Source of the DNA: Thermodesulfovibrio sp.
GTDB lineage: Bacteria > Nitrospirota > Thermodesulfovibrionia > UBA6902
DNA length: 42,529 nucleotides
Assembly: GCA_026982355.1 (NCBI GenBank)
Contig: JALSHG010000106.1
Span: 1-42,529 of the forward strand
Direction of reading: 5' to 3'
The position numbers and the translations under genes were made by a program. The notes beneath the pieces are model-generated. The model worked only from the letters and a program-made list of their open reading frames with translations, had not been told where the DNA came from and did no database searches. Positions 8,973-17,682 of the stretch are shown one piece after another (within the stretch, counting starts at the first letter, position 1; the number at the start of each line of letters is the position of its first letter).

Positions 8973-9665
8973 ATGGGGATAGCGGATGCAGTCAGGAAGG
9001 TGCGTGACAGGATCACCGCATCCGCGGTGAAGGCAGGCAGGGACCCGGCGGAGATAAGGCTCGTCGCTGTCTCCAAGACCGTGGGACCCGGGAGAATTAT
9101 TGAAGCCGTAAAGGCCGGCGTGACGGTCCTCGGGGAAAACAGGGTGCAGGAGGCACGGGAAAAGATTCCGGAAATCGCCTCCCTTTTTGCCGGAGGAAGC
9201 GTTGAGTGGCACCTGATAGGCCATCTGCAGAGAAACAAGGCCCGGACAGCGGTCATGCTGTTTGACCTGATACATTCCGTTGATTCCGTTGCCCTTTCGG
9301 CTGAACTGGACAAGCAGGCTGGAAAGACGGGTAAAGTCCAGGATATCCTCGTCCAGGTCAAACTCTCCGGCGAGGCTGCAAAGCACGGAATTCCGGAGAA
9401 CGATCTTACGGGGCTTCTCGATGCAGTCATGCAGATGAACAACCTGAGGCTGCGGGGCCTTATGACCATGCCCCCGTTTTCCGCGGATCCGGAAGGGGCG
9501 AGACCGTATTTCAGGAAGCTGAGGGAGATTGCGGAGGCCCTGGTTCAAAAGGGATTTCCGGCAAACGAATTATCAATGGGCATGTCAAATGACTTTGAGA
9601 TTGCAATCGAGGAAGGAGCCACCCTCGTGCGGGTGGGCACGGCGATCTTCGGGGAGAGGGATTAA
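8973..9665 (+). CDS. PLP homeostasis protein, YggS/PROSC family
   Basis: A 230-aa pyridoxal-phosphate-binding TIM-barrel protein of the YggS/PLPBP family, which buffers PLP and affects amino acid metabolism. The PLP lysine is K35 in LVAVSKTVGPG. Family motifs GENRVQEAREKI, WHLIGHLQRNKA, LRGLMTMPPF and LSMGMSNDFEIAIEEGATLVR are present. The start is taken at 8973 because the longer frame from 8943 encodes repeat A4. Its stop overlaps the proC ATG by one base (TAATG). The yggS-proC-yggT-divIVA order is a common division-cluster arrangement. Confidence 0.95.
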   Translation: MGIADAVRKVRDRITASAVKAGRDPAEIRLVAVSKTVGPGRIIEAVKAGVTVLGENRVQEAREKIPEIASLFAGGSVEWHLIGHLQRNKARTAVMLFDLIHSVDSVALSAELDKQAGKTGKVQDILVQVKLSGEAAKHGIPENDLTGLLDAVMQMNNLRLRGLMTMPPFSADPEGARPYFRKLREIAEALVQKGFPANELSMGMSNDFEIAIEEGATLVRVGTAIFGERD

Positions 9666-10456
9666 TGAAGACAGGCTTTATAGGGGGCGGCAACATGGCG
9701 GAGGCCCTGATCAGGGGGATGACTTCGCGGGGGATGAAAGACATCGTTGTATCCGAACCCCTCAAAGAAAGGAGACGGTACCTTCAGAAAACATATAATA
9801 TAGAGACAACGGGTACCAACAGGGATATCGTATCATCCTGTAATATAATAATCCTTGCGGTCAAGCCGCAGAACATGGACGCAGTGACCCGGGAGATACG
9901 CGGAACGCTCACGGACGACAGGACCGTCGTCTCCATTGCGGCGGGAATCACCATCGCTTACCTGGCATCAAGGCTCGGTACAGGCAGGATTATAAGGGTC
10001 ATGCCCAACACACCTGCGCTTGTGCGTAAAGGCATGACGGTGCTCTCTCCGTGCGAGGGTGTTTCCGGCGGGGACATTGCCGCTGTCAGTGACATCTTCA
10101 GGTCCGTCGGCGAAGTCATTACCCTGCCTGAAAAACACATGAATGCGGTAACCGCGCTTTCCGGCAGCGGGCCTGCATTCATTGCGTACTTTGTTGAAGC
10201 TATGACCGAAGGCGGGATAAGAACAGGGCTCGGCAGGGACGAGGCGCTTAAGCTCGCCGTCCGGACACTGGCCGGCACATCGGAACTCCTCGACGCCGGG
10301 ATGTCCCCCTCGAAACTCAGGGAGATGGTGACATCGCGGGGCGGCACTACAGAGGCGGGGCTGAGGGTCTTTGAGAACGGGAGGCTGGCGGATATGGTTG
10401 CAGAGGCCCTGCAGGCGGCGCGGAAAAGGGCCGAAGAGCTCGGACGCGGTTCTTGA
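9665..10456 (+). CDS. proC: Pyrroline-5-carboxylate reductase
   Basis: A 263-aa enzyme that reduces pyrroline-5-carboxylate to proline with NAD(P)H. The N-terminal Rossmann motif is GGGNMAEALIRGM. The C-terminal dimer domain has SGSGPAFIAYFVEAM and GTSELL-type helices, ending with SRGGTTEAGL. Length is typical. Translationally coupled to yggS by the one-base overlap. Confidence 0.96.
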   Translation: MKTGFIGGGNMAEALIRGMTSRGMKDIVVSEPLKERRRYLQKTYNIETTGTNRDIVSSCNIIILAVKPQNMDAVTREIRGTLTDDRTVVSIAAGITIAYLASRLGTGRIIRVMPNTPALVRKGMTVLSPCEGVSGGDIAAVSDIFRSVGEVITLPEKHMNAVTALSGSGPAFIAYFVEAMTEGGIRTGLGRDEALKLAVRTLAGTSELLDAGMSPSKLREMVTSRGGTTEAGLRVFENGRLADMVAEALQAARKRAEELGRGS

Positions 10457-10569
10457 CAAATTGTCGCATGTTCTACATACTGTTGCAATAAATAAAAAAA
10501 GATTTCCATATCTACAGGCCTGGACACCGCAGGTATCTCAAGATCATACCTGGATAAGGGAGGAGTTAA

Positions 10570-10866
10570 ATGTTTATTTTCGCCAATCTGTTCCATGCTG
10601 TGGCATATATCCTGGACGTGGCCCTGACGATTTACATGTGGATAATAATCATATCCGCCTTGTTGAGCTGGGTGAATCCCGACCCGTACAACCCGATAGT
10701 CCGCTTCCTGTATTCGGTCACGGAGCCTGTTCTGTACCCCGTAAGAAAGCGCCTCGGATTTTCAATGGGGGTGGACATATCGCCGCTGATAGTAATACTC
10801 GTTATCATGTTTATCAAGTATTTTATAGTAGCGTCACTGTTTGACATAGCTGCAAGGATGAGATGA
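10570..10866 (+). CDS. YggT family membrane protein
   Basis: A 98-aa protein with two hydrophobic segments (about residues 8-32 and 66-90) around the family sequence SWVNPDPYNPIVRFLYSVTEP. YggT proteins are small inner-membrane proteins often encoded beside division genes, possibly involved in osmotic tolerance or septum function. A good ribosome site (GGGAGGAG) precedes the ATG. The 113-nt gap after proC shows no other feature. Confidence 0.92.
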   Translation: MFIFANLFHAVAYILDVALTIYMWIIIISALLSWVNPDPYNPIVRFLYSVTEPVLYPVRKRLGFSMGVDISPLIVILVIMFIKYFIVASLFDIAARMR

Positions 10867-10871
10867 CGGGC

Positions 10872-10935
10872 AACCTTGCATGCTGCGTAAACGGGAAGAG
10901 GAGTCTGCCGGGAAACCTTTATAAAGCGATAAAGG
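10872..10935 (+). repeat. Family A fragment, copy A5
   Basis: AACCTTGCATGCTGCGTAAACGGG followed by GAGTCTGCCGG and CCTTTATAAAGCGAT matches the first half of the long form. The CTGTAAGG end is missing. It fills most of the spacer between yggT and divIVA, in the sense orientation. Confidence 0.7.
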
Positions 10936-10963
10936 AAAATCCAATATATCCATGGGGGGTCAC

Positions 10964-11437
10964 ATGAGAATAACACCGCTTGACATTCAGCAAAAACAGT
11001 TTTCAACCAAGTTCAGGGGCTTTGACATGGAGGAGGTCGATTCCTTTCTTGAGCTTATAAGGGAGGAGATGGAAGAGCTCCTCCGGGAGAATGCGAACCT
11101 GAGAGAGGAGGCCAGGAGATTCGAGAAGCAGTTGAAGGAATATAAAAACCTCGAGACAACGCTTAAGGATACGCTTGTAAGCAGCCAGCAGATGGTCGAA
11201 GAATACAAGAACAACGCAAAGAAAGAGGCGGATCTTATAATAAAGGAGGCCGAACTGCGGGCGGAGGAGATAGTCAGGGAGGCACAGAACAAGGTCATCA
11301 AGATTCATGAGGATATCACGGACCTCAAGGGTATCAGGAGGCACTTCAAGGAGGAGATGAAGAGGTTGATAGAAAGCCACCTGAGGATGATGGAATTCGA
11401 TAAGGAGCGCGAGGAGGAAACGCCGCACGAGGTATAG
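10964..11437 (+). CDS. divIVA: DivIVA domain protein
   Basis: A 157-aa coiled-coil protein of the DivIVA/GpsB type, which recognises negative membrane curvature at poles and septa. The N-terminal membrane-binding module is ITPLDIQQKQFSTKFRGFD, followed by EVDSFLELI and a long charged coiled coil (about residues 30-135). The ATG at 10964 lies just after GGGGGG. The in-frame ATG at 10952 would contain that ribosome site in its coding sequence. Last gene of the division cluster. Confidence 0.93.
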   Translation: MRITPLDIQQKQFSTKFRGFDMEEVDSFLELIREEMEELLRENANLREEARRFEKQLKEYKNLETTLKDTLVSSQQMVEEYKNNAKKEADLIIKEAELRAEEIVREAQNKVIKIHEDITDLKGIRRHFKEEMKRLIESHLRMMEFDKEREEETPHEV

Positions 11438-11651
11438 CCTCCGGATATCCACGGCCGGCAGCACATCGGGTCAAGGTCCGGGGGCATTTGTAAAAGCTGC
11501 AGTGTAATAATGCCATGACTTCGCCGGAAATTTTTCAAAACCGCCAGAGGCGGGGGATGGCTGATCTTTTCCTGATATTAGCGTCCGAATTGCAATGCGA
11601 AGCAAACCGGACTTTACCATTTAACGTATATATATTATACTCTGCTTTACC

Positions 11652-12317
11652 ATGTTGAGTGAGCTCTTTGAAATTCAGCATGAACTCAGCGGAAATATCG
11701 ACCTTTCCTTTAAGCGATACCTGTACGAAACAATAAACTGTGACTCCCGTCTCATCATGATCACGGGATCAAGGGGAGTAGGCAAGACCACCCTTCTGCT
11801 GCAATACCTGAGGGAGAAAGGCGCGACACCCGGAGAGTCGCTGTATATTTCGGCAGACAATATACTCGTTGACAGTCACGGCCTTTTCAGGATTGCAAGT
11901 GAGTTTCACAAGTTCGGCGGCAGGGTCCTGATTATCGATGAAATTCACAAGTACCCTGACTGGTTCAGGGAATTGAAGAATATCTACGACAGCCTGCCGA
12001 AGCTGAATATTATTGTATCCGGCAGTTCAAGCCTCGACATAATAAAAGGCCGGTACGACCTGTCAAGAAGGGCGGTGCTCTACGCCCTGAAGGGCCTTTC
12101 ATTCAGGGCGTTTCTGATACTCAATCTCGGGAAGGATATCCGGAGGGTTTCCCTGAAAAAGATACTGTCACGTCATGTGAAAATCTCAAGGGACCTGAAA
12201 GAGACGGCCGAAAAAAGCGGGAGAAAGATTCTCAGGCTGTTCGCGGTTTCGAAATTTGTATTAACCCTACAGTTGCATAAAAACATCCCCTGCCGCCTTA
12301 TGCAACATCAAGGTTAA
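11652..12317 (+). pseudogene. AAA-family ATPase (AAA_14/DUF4143 type), C-terminally truncated by a repeat
   Basis: The first about 203 residues are a typical N-terminal half of the AAA_14/DUF4143 ATPases: Walker A GSRGVGKTT (about 37-45), Walker B VLIIDEIHKYPDWF and a sensor segment IIVSGSSSLDII followed by LSFRAFL. Family members usually run near 400 residues with a C-terminal DUF4143 domain. That domain is missing, and the last about 18 residues are translated family A repeat (from 12262). An AT-rich TATATTATAC block just before the ATG may be its -10 region, giving a very short leader. The product is probably inactive or altered. Related genes often behave as mobile accessory genes. Confidence 0.75.
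12262..12317 (-). repeat. Family A repeat, copy A6 (short form), inside the ATPase 3' end
   Basis: TAACCCTACAGTTGCATAAAAAC ... CTTATGCAACATCAAGGTTA carries both family ends with a tiny centre. It supplies the stop codon of the truncated ATPase. On the minus strand it is in the sense orientation for the downstream side of the gltD-like gene. Confidence 0.8.
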
Positions 12318-12321
12318 CCCC

Positions 12322-12412
12322 GCGATCTTGATCTTACATGAACGGGCAGCGGAGTCCCCCGGGGAAAAACTTTTATCTGCAATCCCCTCCCCTTGCGGGA
12401 GGGTGTCAGGTG
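12322..12412 (+). repeat. Family A fragment (A7) plus CCCCTCCCC-type palindrome
   Basis: CTTGATCTTACATGAACGGGC ... GGAGTCCCCCGGGGAAAAAC and TTTATCTGC (12322-12385) resembles a degenerate first half of family A. It is followed by CCCCTCCCCTTGCGGGAGGG (about 12387-12406), an imperfect GC-rich palindrome of a type seen again at 22350-22382. No gene lies between 12318 and 12425. Confidence 0.45.
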
Positions 12413-12425
12413 GGGCGGAGACACA

Positions 12426-14759
12426 CTAAATATTTTCGACCATCTCCCATATGCCGCACGGGCAGATGCCTGCGCAGAAGCCGCAGCCTATGCAGCTTTC
12501 ATCATCAACCACATACTCGTACGAGCCGTCGTCATAGGCGTTCCTGCTGATGGCGCCGTAATAGCATATGGCCTCGCACATATGGCAGTCCCTGCACACC
12601 GCGCACGACAGGCACCGCTCTGCCTCCGCCTCGGGCCTGAACGGGCCCTTCTTGCGCAGGTCGTAATAGGCGGTCTTGATCTTTTCATACGGGACCACGG
12701 GCCTTGGCGGCGGCATGTAGTAGGACCTTCCCGAAAGTTGCGCGTGCACCGCCTTCGCGGCCTTTTTTCCGTGTCCTATTGCATGGGTCACGAGCCCGAG
12801 GCTCGTTACATCTCCGATCGCGAATACCTTTGCGTCAGATGTGAACCCCGCCTCATCCGCCTGTATCCAGCCGTTCTTATGCGTGTGCACTGCAGGGGGC
12901 AGGAAGTCAGTCGAGGGCATATCGCCTATTGCCACTACCGCAAGGTCGGCTTCAAGCGATGTGCCGTCAGTGAAATATATGCGTTTCTCCTTCACGACGT
13001 ACCTCTCCGTAAATTTCGGCCATATGATTTTTGTCCCGAGCGACTCCGCTATCTCAAGCTCCTTGCCGAAGGCCGCGGGCTTCTGGACATCAACCGCGGT
13101 CACTTCCTTTGCCCCGCAGTGAAACGCCTGTGCGGCGACATCCATCCCCACATTGCCCGCGCCTATTACGACCACTCTTTTATCTTTCAGGTCAGGCGGT
13201 TTCCCGAGGTTTATATCCTTGAGAAAATCATATGCCGTCACCATGTCCCTGATCCCGGGCACGTCCAGCTTCCTCGGCTTATGGGCCCCGCAGGCGACGA
13301 CCACGGCGTCATGGCTCCTGTAGAGATCGTTGAATTTCTTCTTGTTCACTTTTACGCCGAGATGAATATTGATGCCTATCTCCGCTATCCTCCGCAGTTC
13401 CCTGCCGAGAATCTCCCGGGGCAGTCTCCCCCGGGGGATGCAGTATTCAAGCTTCCCCCCGAGCTTCTTCTCAGCCTCGTACAGATCAACGCCGTGGCCC
13501 TCGAGCCTGAGGTGCCATGCCGCGGAAAGCCCGCCGGGACCGCCTCCGATCACTGCGATCCTTTTGCCTGTGTCCGGCTTCGGCTCGGGGGCCTTCAGAT
13601 CAACGCTAGCCCTGCCGAGTTCCTTGATATTAACGGGCTTGTCAAGCCTCGTCCTTGTGCAGGACTCCATGCAGAGGTTCGGGCATATCTCGCCGCATAC
13701 CGTTGCAGGCAGGGGACTGTACTGCAGCACGAGTTCAAGGGCCTCCCTGAGCTTGCCTTCCCTTATGAAACGGGCGCGTTTCTGCGTGGGGATATCGCTC
13801 GGACAGCCGTACTCGCACGGCGGGGCATACTTCATATTGTTCCATACAGGCTTGAATCTCCTGTCCGCGCCCGTGGTTATATACGGAAGCACTGTCAGGG
13901 GATGTGTGAGGTACTCCGCAAAGATACCCCCCTTGCCCACACCTTTTTCCCATATGCCGGTGCGGAACTCCTGCATGGACATCTTGAAGGGTTTTCTCTT
14001 CGCCCGCTCCTGGGCGGTGTAAGGTACGAGTTTTCTCCACTCATCCATTGAACGGGTCAGCTCCTCATAGAACTCCGGCCGCTCTATTGCCTTGAGATAG
14101 GGCTTCATATTGGCGGTAAGCCACTGCCAGTCCTGCTCGCTCAGATCGAGGAGCCTGACGTCCGCCTCGCTGTAGCCCTTGATGGGTCCTCGGAAATATA
14201 TCACGCCGCTTACCATTCCCACGCACGGCCGGTACCCGAGGATGTTTTCCGGATTCCTGGGGTTTACGCCGCAGACAACGGCGACACCGCCGGCCTTGAA
14301 CTCCGCAAACGTATCGCCGACATCCCTGAAATACCACGACTGCGGAGGGTCGTGCTTCGGATTGTGCTTTGTCATGGTGTCGCAGCGCGCGCCGCCGCCG
14401 CCCTGGACATAGAGCCTTCCCTGTGCAGCGGCATTATGAGCCCCGTTTGAGACATCGCCGAGGACTGTTATATTGGCCCCGCAGTTTATCCATCCCACGT
14501 CATCCGAGGCGCTGCCTTTGATTACTATCTCCGTCCCCGGCATACCCATGCTGCCGAGCCTCTGCCCCACGGGGCCCTCCACCGTGATCCTGACGGTCTC
14601 GCCCCTGGGCCATATGCGGCCGCCGATGCCGTGCTGGCCGTCGGCTATTATATGAAGGTTGCGCGCGCCCTTTTCAACGGCTTCCTGGATCTCCTCCTCA
14701 AGGACCCTGGAGGGGACCCTCTTGCCTTTAACAATTCCTTTTATCGTTACTTTTTTCAT
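12426..14759 (-). CDS. Glutamate synthase GXGXG domain fused to NADPH/FAD small subunit and ferredoxin
   Basis: A 777-aa fusion. Residues 1-240 are the GXGXG beta-helix normally at the C-terminus of GltB (structural glycine repeats such as GQRLGSMGMPG and GGGGARCDT). Residues about 310-690 are GltD-like: a Cys-rich Fe-S region (CEYGC, CGEICPNLCMESC), an FAD motif GGGPGG (405-410), an NAD(P) motif GAGNVG (533-538) and AIGDVTS. Residues 716-768 add an eight-cysteine 2[4Fe-4S] ferredoxin (CLSCAVCRDCHMC, CIGCGFCAGIC). It would deliver electrons to the FMN subunit encoded next door. It is third in the operon after the amidotransferase and FMN synthase genes, with repeat A8 filling the 73-nt spacer. 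The domain order differs from classical GltB+GltD. Confidence 0.92.
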   Translation of the reverse strand: MKKVTIKGIVKGKRVPSRVLEEEIQEAVEKGARNLHIIADGQHGIGGRIWPRGETVRITVEGPVGQRLGSMGMPGTEIVIKGSASDDVGWINCGANITVLGDVSNGAHNAAAQGRLYVQGGGGARCDTMTKHNPKHDPPQSWYFRDVGDTFAEFKAGGVAVVCGVNPRNPENILGYRPCVGMVSGVIYFRGPIKGYSEADVRLLDLSEQDWQWLTANMKPYLKAIERPEFYEELTRSMDEWRKLVPYTAQERAKRKPFKMSMQEFRTGIWEKGVGKGGIFAEYLTHPLTVLPYITTGADRRFKPVWNNMKYAPPCEYGCPSDIPTQKRARFIREGKLREALELVLQYSPLPATVCGEICPNLCMESCTRTRLDKPVNIKELGRASVDLKAPEPKPDTGKRIAVIGGGPGGLSAAWHLRLEGHGVDLYEAEKKLGGKLEYCIPRGRLPREILGRELRRIAEIGINIHLGVKVNKKKFNDLYRSHDAVVVACGAHKPRKLDVPGIRDMVTAYDFLKDINLGKPPDLKDKRVVVIGAGNVGMDVAAQAFHCGAKEVTAVDVQKPAAFGKELEIAESLGTKIIWPKFTERYVVKEKRIYFTDGTSLEADLAVVAIGDMPSTDFLPPAVHTHKNGWIQADEAGFTSDAKVFAIGDVTSLGLVTHAIGHGKKAAKAVHAQLSGRSYYMPPPRPVVPYEKIKTAYYDLRKKGPFRPEAEAERCLSCAVCRDCHMCEAICYYGAISRNAYDDGSYEYVVDDESCIGCGFCAGICPCGIWEMVENI

Positions 14760-14766
14760 CCTGATA

Positions 14767-14833
14767 AACTTACAGCGGCATGAAACACCGCAGGAGGGGC
14801 AGGCCCTCCTGCCTGTTTATGCAACATCAAGCT
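14767..14833 (-). repeat. Family A repeat, copy A8, filling the gltB-gltD spacer
   Basis: On the minus strand it starts AGCTTGATGTTGCATAAAC and ends TTTCATGCCGCTGTAAG. It starts at the last base of the TGA stop of the FMN subunit gene and ends 7 nt before the ATG of the GXGXG-GltD gene, so it makes up essentially the whole intergenic region inside an operon. Confidence 0.85.
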
Positions 14834-16494
14834 CAACACACATAACTGATCTTCAGCCTTTCGGCGATTGCCGGGTCATCGGCGCTTATGCCGTCCGACA
14901 TTCCTATCGGCAGCTCCGTACTCCTGCCCATGGGCGCGAATATCTTCCTGAGCTCCACGTCGAGCGATTTGAAGACCTCGACAACCCTTTCGGCGACCAC
15001 GTCGGGATCCAGCCTCCTGTAGAGCCTCGGGTCCTGCGTCGTTATCCCCCTCGGACACCTCCCGAGGTTGCAAACATTGCAGCGGTTGTACTCGTCCCCG
15101 AAACATCCGGCCGCTGCCTGCATTATGTATTTCCCTATGGAGACAGCGGAGGCCCCCAGCATAAAAAGCGCCGCCGAGTTTGCGGCAAGGTTTCCCCTTT
15201 TCCCGGCGCCGCCCGCCGCTATAAGCGGCAGTTCGTTCTGCTTGCCCTGGGCCACAAGGTCGAGATAACATTCCCTCAGGTTGGAGGCGATGGGATGACC
15301 CATGCTGTCCATTGACACATTGTATGCCGCGCCTGTCCCGCCGTCGTCACCGTCAATCGAAAGGGCCGCTGCATACGGGTTCCTGACGAGGTTGTTGAGC
15401 ACCGCCTTTGCGGTCCTGCTGCCCGATATCTTCGGATACACGGGAACCCTGAATCCCCATGCCATGTACATGGACTGTATCATCTTGGCGACGGCCTCCT
15501 CGATCGAGTACTTGGTCTGGTGCGTGGGAGGCGACGGCAGGTCCACCCCCATGGGCACGCCCCTTATCTCGGCAATGAGTTTCAGTACCTTGTGCGCCAT
15601 AAGGAGCCCCCCGTCGCCGGGCTTTGCGCCCTGGCCGTATTTGATTTCTATTGCGCAGGGGTCCTCTATCATGTCAGGAATCGCCCTGACGATCTCGTCC
15701 CACCCGAAATATCCGGAGGCGATCTGGGGGATGAAGTATTTTATGAAACGTGATTTCAGCAGGCGCCTGGGCATTCCGCCCTCTCCGGAGCACATCACCA
15801 CGGGCATGCCCTCGACCTCGTTAAGATAGGTGATCCCCATTGCAAGCCCTTCCCACATGTTGGGGGAGAGCGCGCCTATGGACATACTGCCTATCATGAC
15901 CGGATATATCTCCCGCACCGGCGGGATGAACTTGCCGGACTTCCTGTCGACCTCGAGCCTTCCGCCCACGACCTTCACCGGCAGTTCTTCCGCGGGAAGG
16001 ATCCTGCCGAGATATGTCCTGATCCTGAATTCATGCCTGCCCGCATCAAGGGCGGGGTCGGTAAGCATCGATATCCTGGTGAATCTCAACCTGTCGAGGG
16101 TGGACGGCCCGGGACTGTTCCTCCTGCCGCCTCTCCTGTAGGGATGCCCCCCCTTATTCTTGTGGAAGATGAACTTGTGCCTCGGATTGTACTCGGGTTC
16201 TATGGCGTCATTCGGGCACACGAGGCTGCACGTTGCGCAGCCGGTGCAGTATTTCCCGATATCGGTCGACTGTTTTATGATCGTGACCACGCGCCTGACC
16301 GCCTTCGGTTCCGGCAGGGAGCCTTCGGAGCGCAGCACGCGCTGAACCATGACGGCAGGCTCTATTGCAAACATGGGGCAAACCGCGGTGCACCTGCCGC
16401 AACGCTTGCACCTGTCGTCCCTCCACCTGATGATATACGGAAAGTCATGAAGGGACAGTTCGTGATTGTTGTCTAACCGTGTAGCTGGTTCCAT
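14833..16494 (-). CDS. Glutamate synthase FMN-binding catalytic subunit with N-terminal ferredoxin
   Basis: A 553-aa protein that forms glutamate from 2-oxoglutarate and ammonia with electrons from the partner subunit. The N-terminal about 110 residues carry two Cys clusters (CKRCGRCTAVCP, CTGCATCSLVCP). The FMN barrel shows GSMSIGALSP, KYGQGAKPGDGG, LPSPPTH, LSIDGDDGGTG and SAVSIGKY. The 3Fe-4S-type cysteines CNVCNLGRCPRG follow. It lacks both the amidotransferase and GXGXG domains of full-length GltB, which are encoded by the flanking genes. Its ATG overlaps the upstream gene by 22 nt. This matches the archaeal/rhizobial-type split glutamate synthases. Confidence 0.93.
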   Translation of the reverse strand: MEPATRLDNNHELSLHDFPYIIRWRDDRCKRCGRCTAVCPMFAIEPAVMVQRVLRSEGSLPEPKAVRRVVTIIKQSTDIGKYCTGCATCSLVCPNDAIEPEYNPRHKFIFHKNKGGHPYRRGGRRNSPGPSTLDRLRFTRISMLTDPALDAGRHEFRIRTYLGRILPAEELPVKVVGGRLEVDRKSGKFIPPVREIYPVMIGSMSIGALSPNMWEGLAMGITYLNEVEGMPVVMCSGEGGMPRRLLKSRFIKYFIPQIASGYFGWDEIVRAIPDMIEDPCAIEIKYGQGAKPGDGGLLMAHKVLKLIAEIRGVPMGVDLPSPPTHQTKYSIEEAVAKMIQSMYMAWGFRVPVYPKISGSRTAKAVLNNLVRNPYAAALSIDGDDGGTGAAYNVSMDSMGHPIASNLRECYLDLVAQGKQNELPLIAAGGAGKRGNLAANSAALFMLGASAVSIGKYIMQAAAGCFGDEYNRCNVCNLGRCPRGITTQDPRLYRRLDPDVVAERVVEVFKSLDVELRKIFAPMGRSTELPIGMSDGISADDPAIAERLKISYVC

Positions 16495-17582
16495 ACCTCC
16501 ACCTCCCCGGCACCGGGCCTGACGATTACCATGTCGTATTTCATGGGGAATATGTCCTTTGATTTGTCCCTTTCGGGGATTGCGCTGTCAAGCCCGCACT
16601 CTTCGGACATGAGCCCGTATTTCCCCGCAACTCCGCCCACAACGCCCGGCCTCAGTTTCTTGGCGTCCTGAACCATAAAGCATGTCCCGTCAGGCGTAAA
16701 ACCTATCACGCAATTGGGGCCGTCTATGCAAAGCGGCCTCAGGGACATTTTCAGGAACCTCACGGCCTCGCTGTCAGGTCTCATGTTGATCTCCGCGTCG
16801 TTCAGCGGTGTTATAACATCCTTGTAATAAAAAAGCGGATACCCGAGCCGCCTGCAGATATAGTGCAGGATATGGCAGAAGACCTCGCTGTCGCTGTTGT
16901 AGCCTATGTAGCCCGGGAACCCCCGGCTCGAGAGGAATTCCCTTATGGGGATAAAGGCTGTGTTCTCGCCGTTCGTCATTGTGCCGTAACCCTGGATAAA
17001 GAACGGGTGGCAGGCGTAGAGGTTTATGGCGTAGTTGGTGTTCTGCCTTCCCTGTGCAAAGATGATCTTCGCTTTCAGCGGAGATTTGTCAAGGCCGAAG
17101 AATGTAGCGAGCTGAAGCGGGTCACCGACCTCCTTCAGTGTAATGATATCCGGATAAAAGGAGAACACGATGATGGATTCATCGTCCCGGCCGAGGTTCC
17201 TCAGCGTTATCCTCGTCTTCAGTAAAAGCGCTTCCTTGTCTTCAAATGACCTGTCCCTGTACACGTCGGGGTAATCATAGACCCTGGCAAAATAGTAATC
17301 GCGGGCCTCGATGCCTTTGACATGCCTGGTTTTCGGGGTCCAGGCATACTTCAGCCTGAAGCCCACCTTGTCCATGTAACTGTCGAGCTTGTTTATGCCC
17401 TCCCTGGAGCAGATTCCCGACAGGATGGGGAAGTCCCTCATCTCCTCGAATTCCCCGCCCAGGCCCTTGAGGATCAGGCCCATCCCGGAACCGTCGTGGC
17501 CTTCCTTCATTGTCTCGAGAGCGAGTATATTCTCTACAGGCGAAAAGTATTCGTCCGATGTTATGGCGACAAGTCTGCACAT
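16473..17582 (-). CDS. Class II glutamine amidotransferase subunit of glutamate synthase
   Basis: A 369-aa Ntn-type glutaminase domain releasing ammonia for the FMN subunit. The predicted mature N-terminus is MCRLVAI, so Cys2 would be the nucleophile. Downstream family features are GHDGSGMG near residue 36, GTMTNGENTAF and YNSDSEVF. The ATG at 17582 is chosen because it puts the cysteine at position 2 and AAGGA lies 7 nt upstream. The longer frame to 17612 reads back into repeat A9. First gene of the three-gene glutamate synthase operon, overlapping the next gene by 22 nt. Confidence 0.92.
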   Translation of the reverse strand: MCRLVAITSDEYFSPVENILALETMKEGHDGSGMGLILKGLGGEFEEMRDFPILSGICSREGINKLDSYMDKVGFRLKYAWTPKTRHVKGIEARDYYFARVYDYPDVYRDRSFEDKEALLLKTRITLRNLGRDDESIIVFSFYPDIITLKEVGDPLQLATFFGLDKSPLKAKIIFAQGRQNTNYAINLYACHPFFIQGYGTMTNGENTAFIPIREFLSSRGFPGYIGYNSDSEVFCHILHYICRRLGYPLFYYKDVITPLNDAEINMRPDSEAVRFLKMSLRPLCIDGPNCVIGFTPDGTCFMVQDAKKLRPGVVGGVAGKYGLMSEECGLDSAIPERDKSKDIFPMKYDMVIVRPGAGEVEVWNQLHG

Positions 17583-17588
17583 AATCTT

Positions 17589-17681
17589 ATCCTTACAGTT
17601 GCATAAAAACATCGCCCGCCGGCGGGAGAAGCCGCAGGTTTTACGCCGGGCTCTACTGCCGGCTTATGCAACATTAAGGTT
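17589..17681 (-). repeat. Family A repeat, copy A9, upstream of the glutamate synthase operon
   Basis: On the minus strand it starts ACCTTAATGTTGCATAAGCC and ends GTTTTTATGCAACTGTAAGG. The final AAGG together with the next bases forms the ribosome binding site AAGGA of the amidotransferase gene, 7 nt before its ATG. Confidence 0.87.
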
Positions 17682-17682
17682 G

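Noticed and set aside
11541-11553. Small hairpin CCGCC-aga-GGCGG after divIVA
   Set aside because: Five base pairs and no T tract on the plus strand; too weak to call a terminator.
12393-14051. 552-codon open frame on the plus strand
   Set aside because: It is antisense to the gltD-like fusion, whose Fe-S, FAD and NADPH motifs are clear. The plus-strand product has no family features and reflects GC-rich codon bias.
17583-17612. Upstream ATG extending the amidotransferase
   Set aside because: It would translate repeat A9 and bury the catalytic Cys that must be residue 2.
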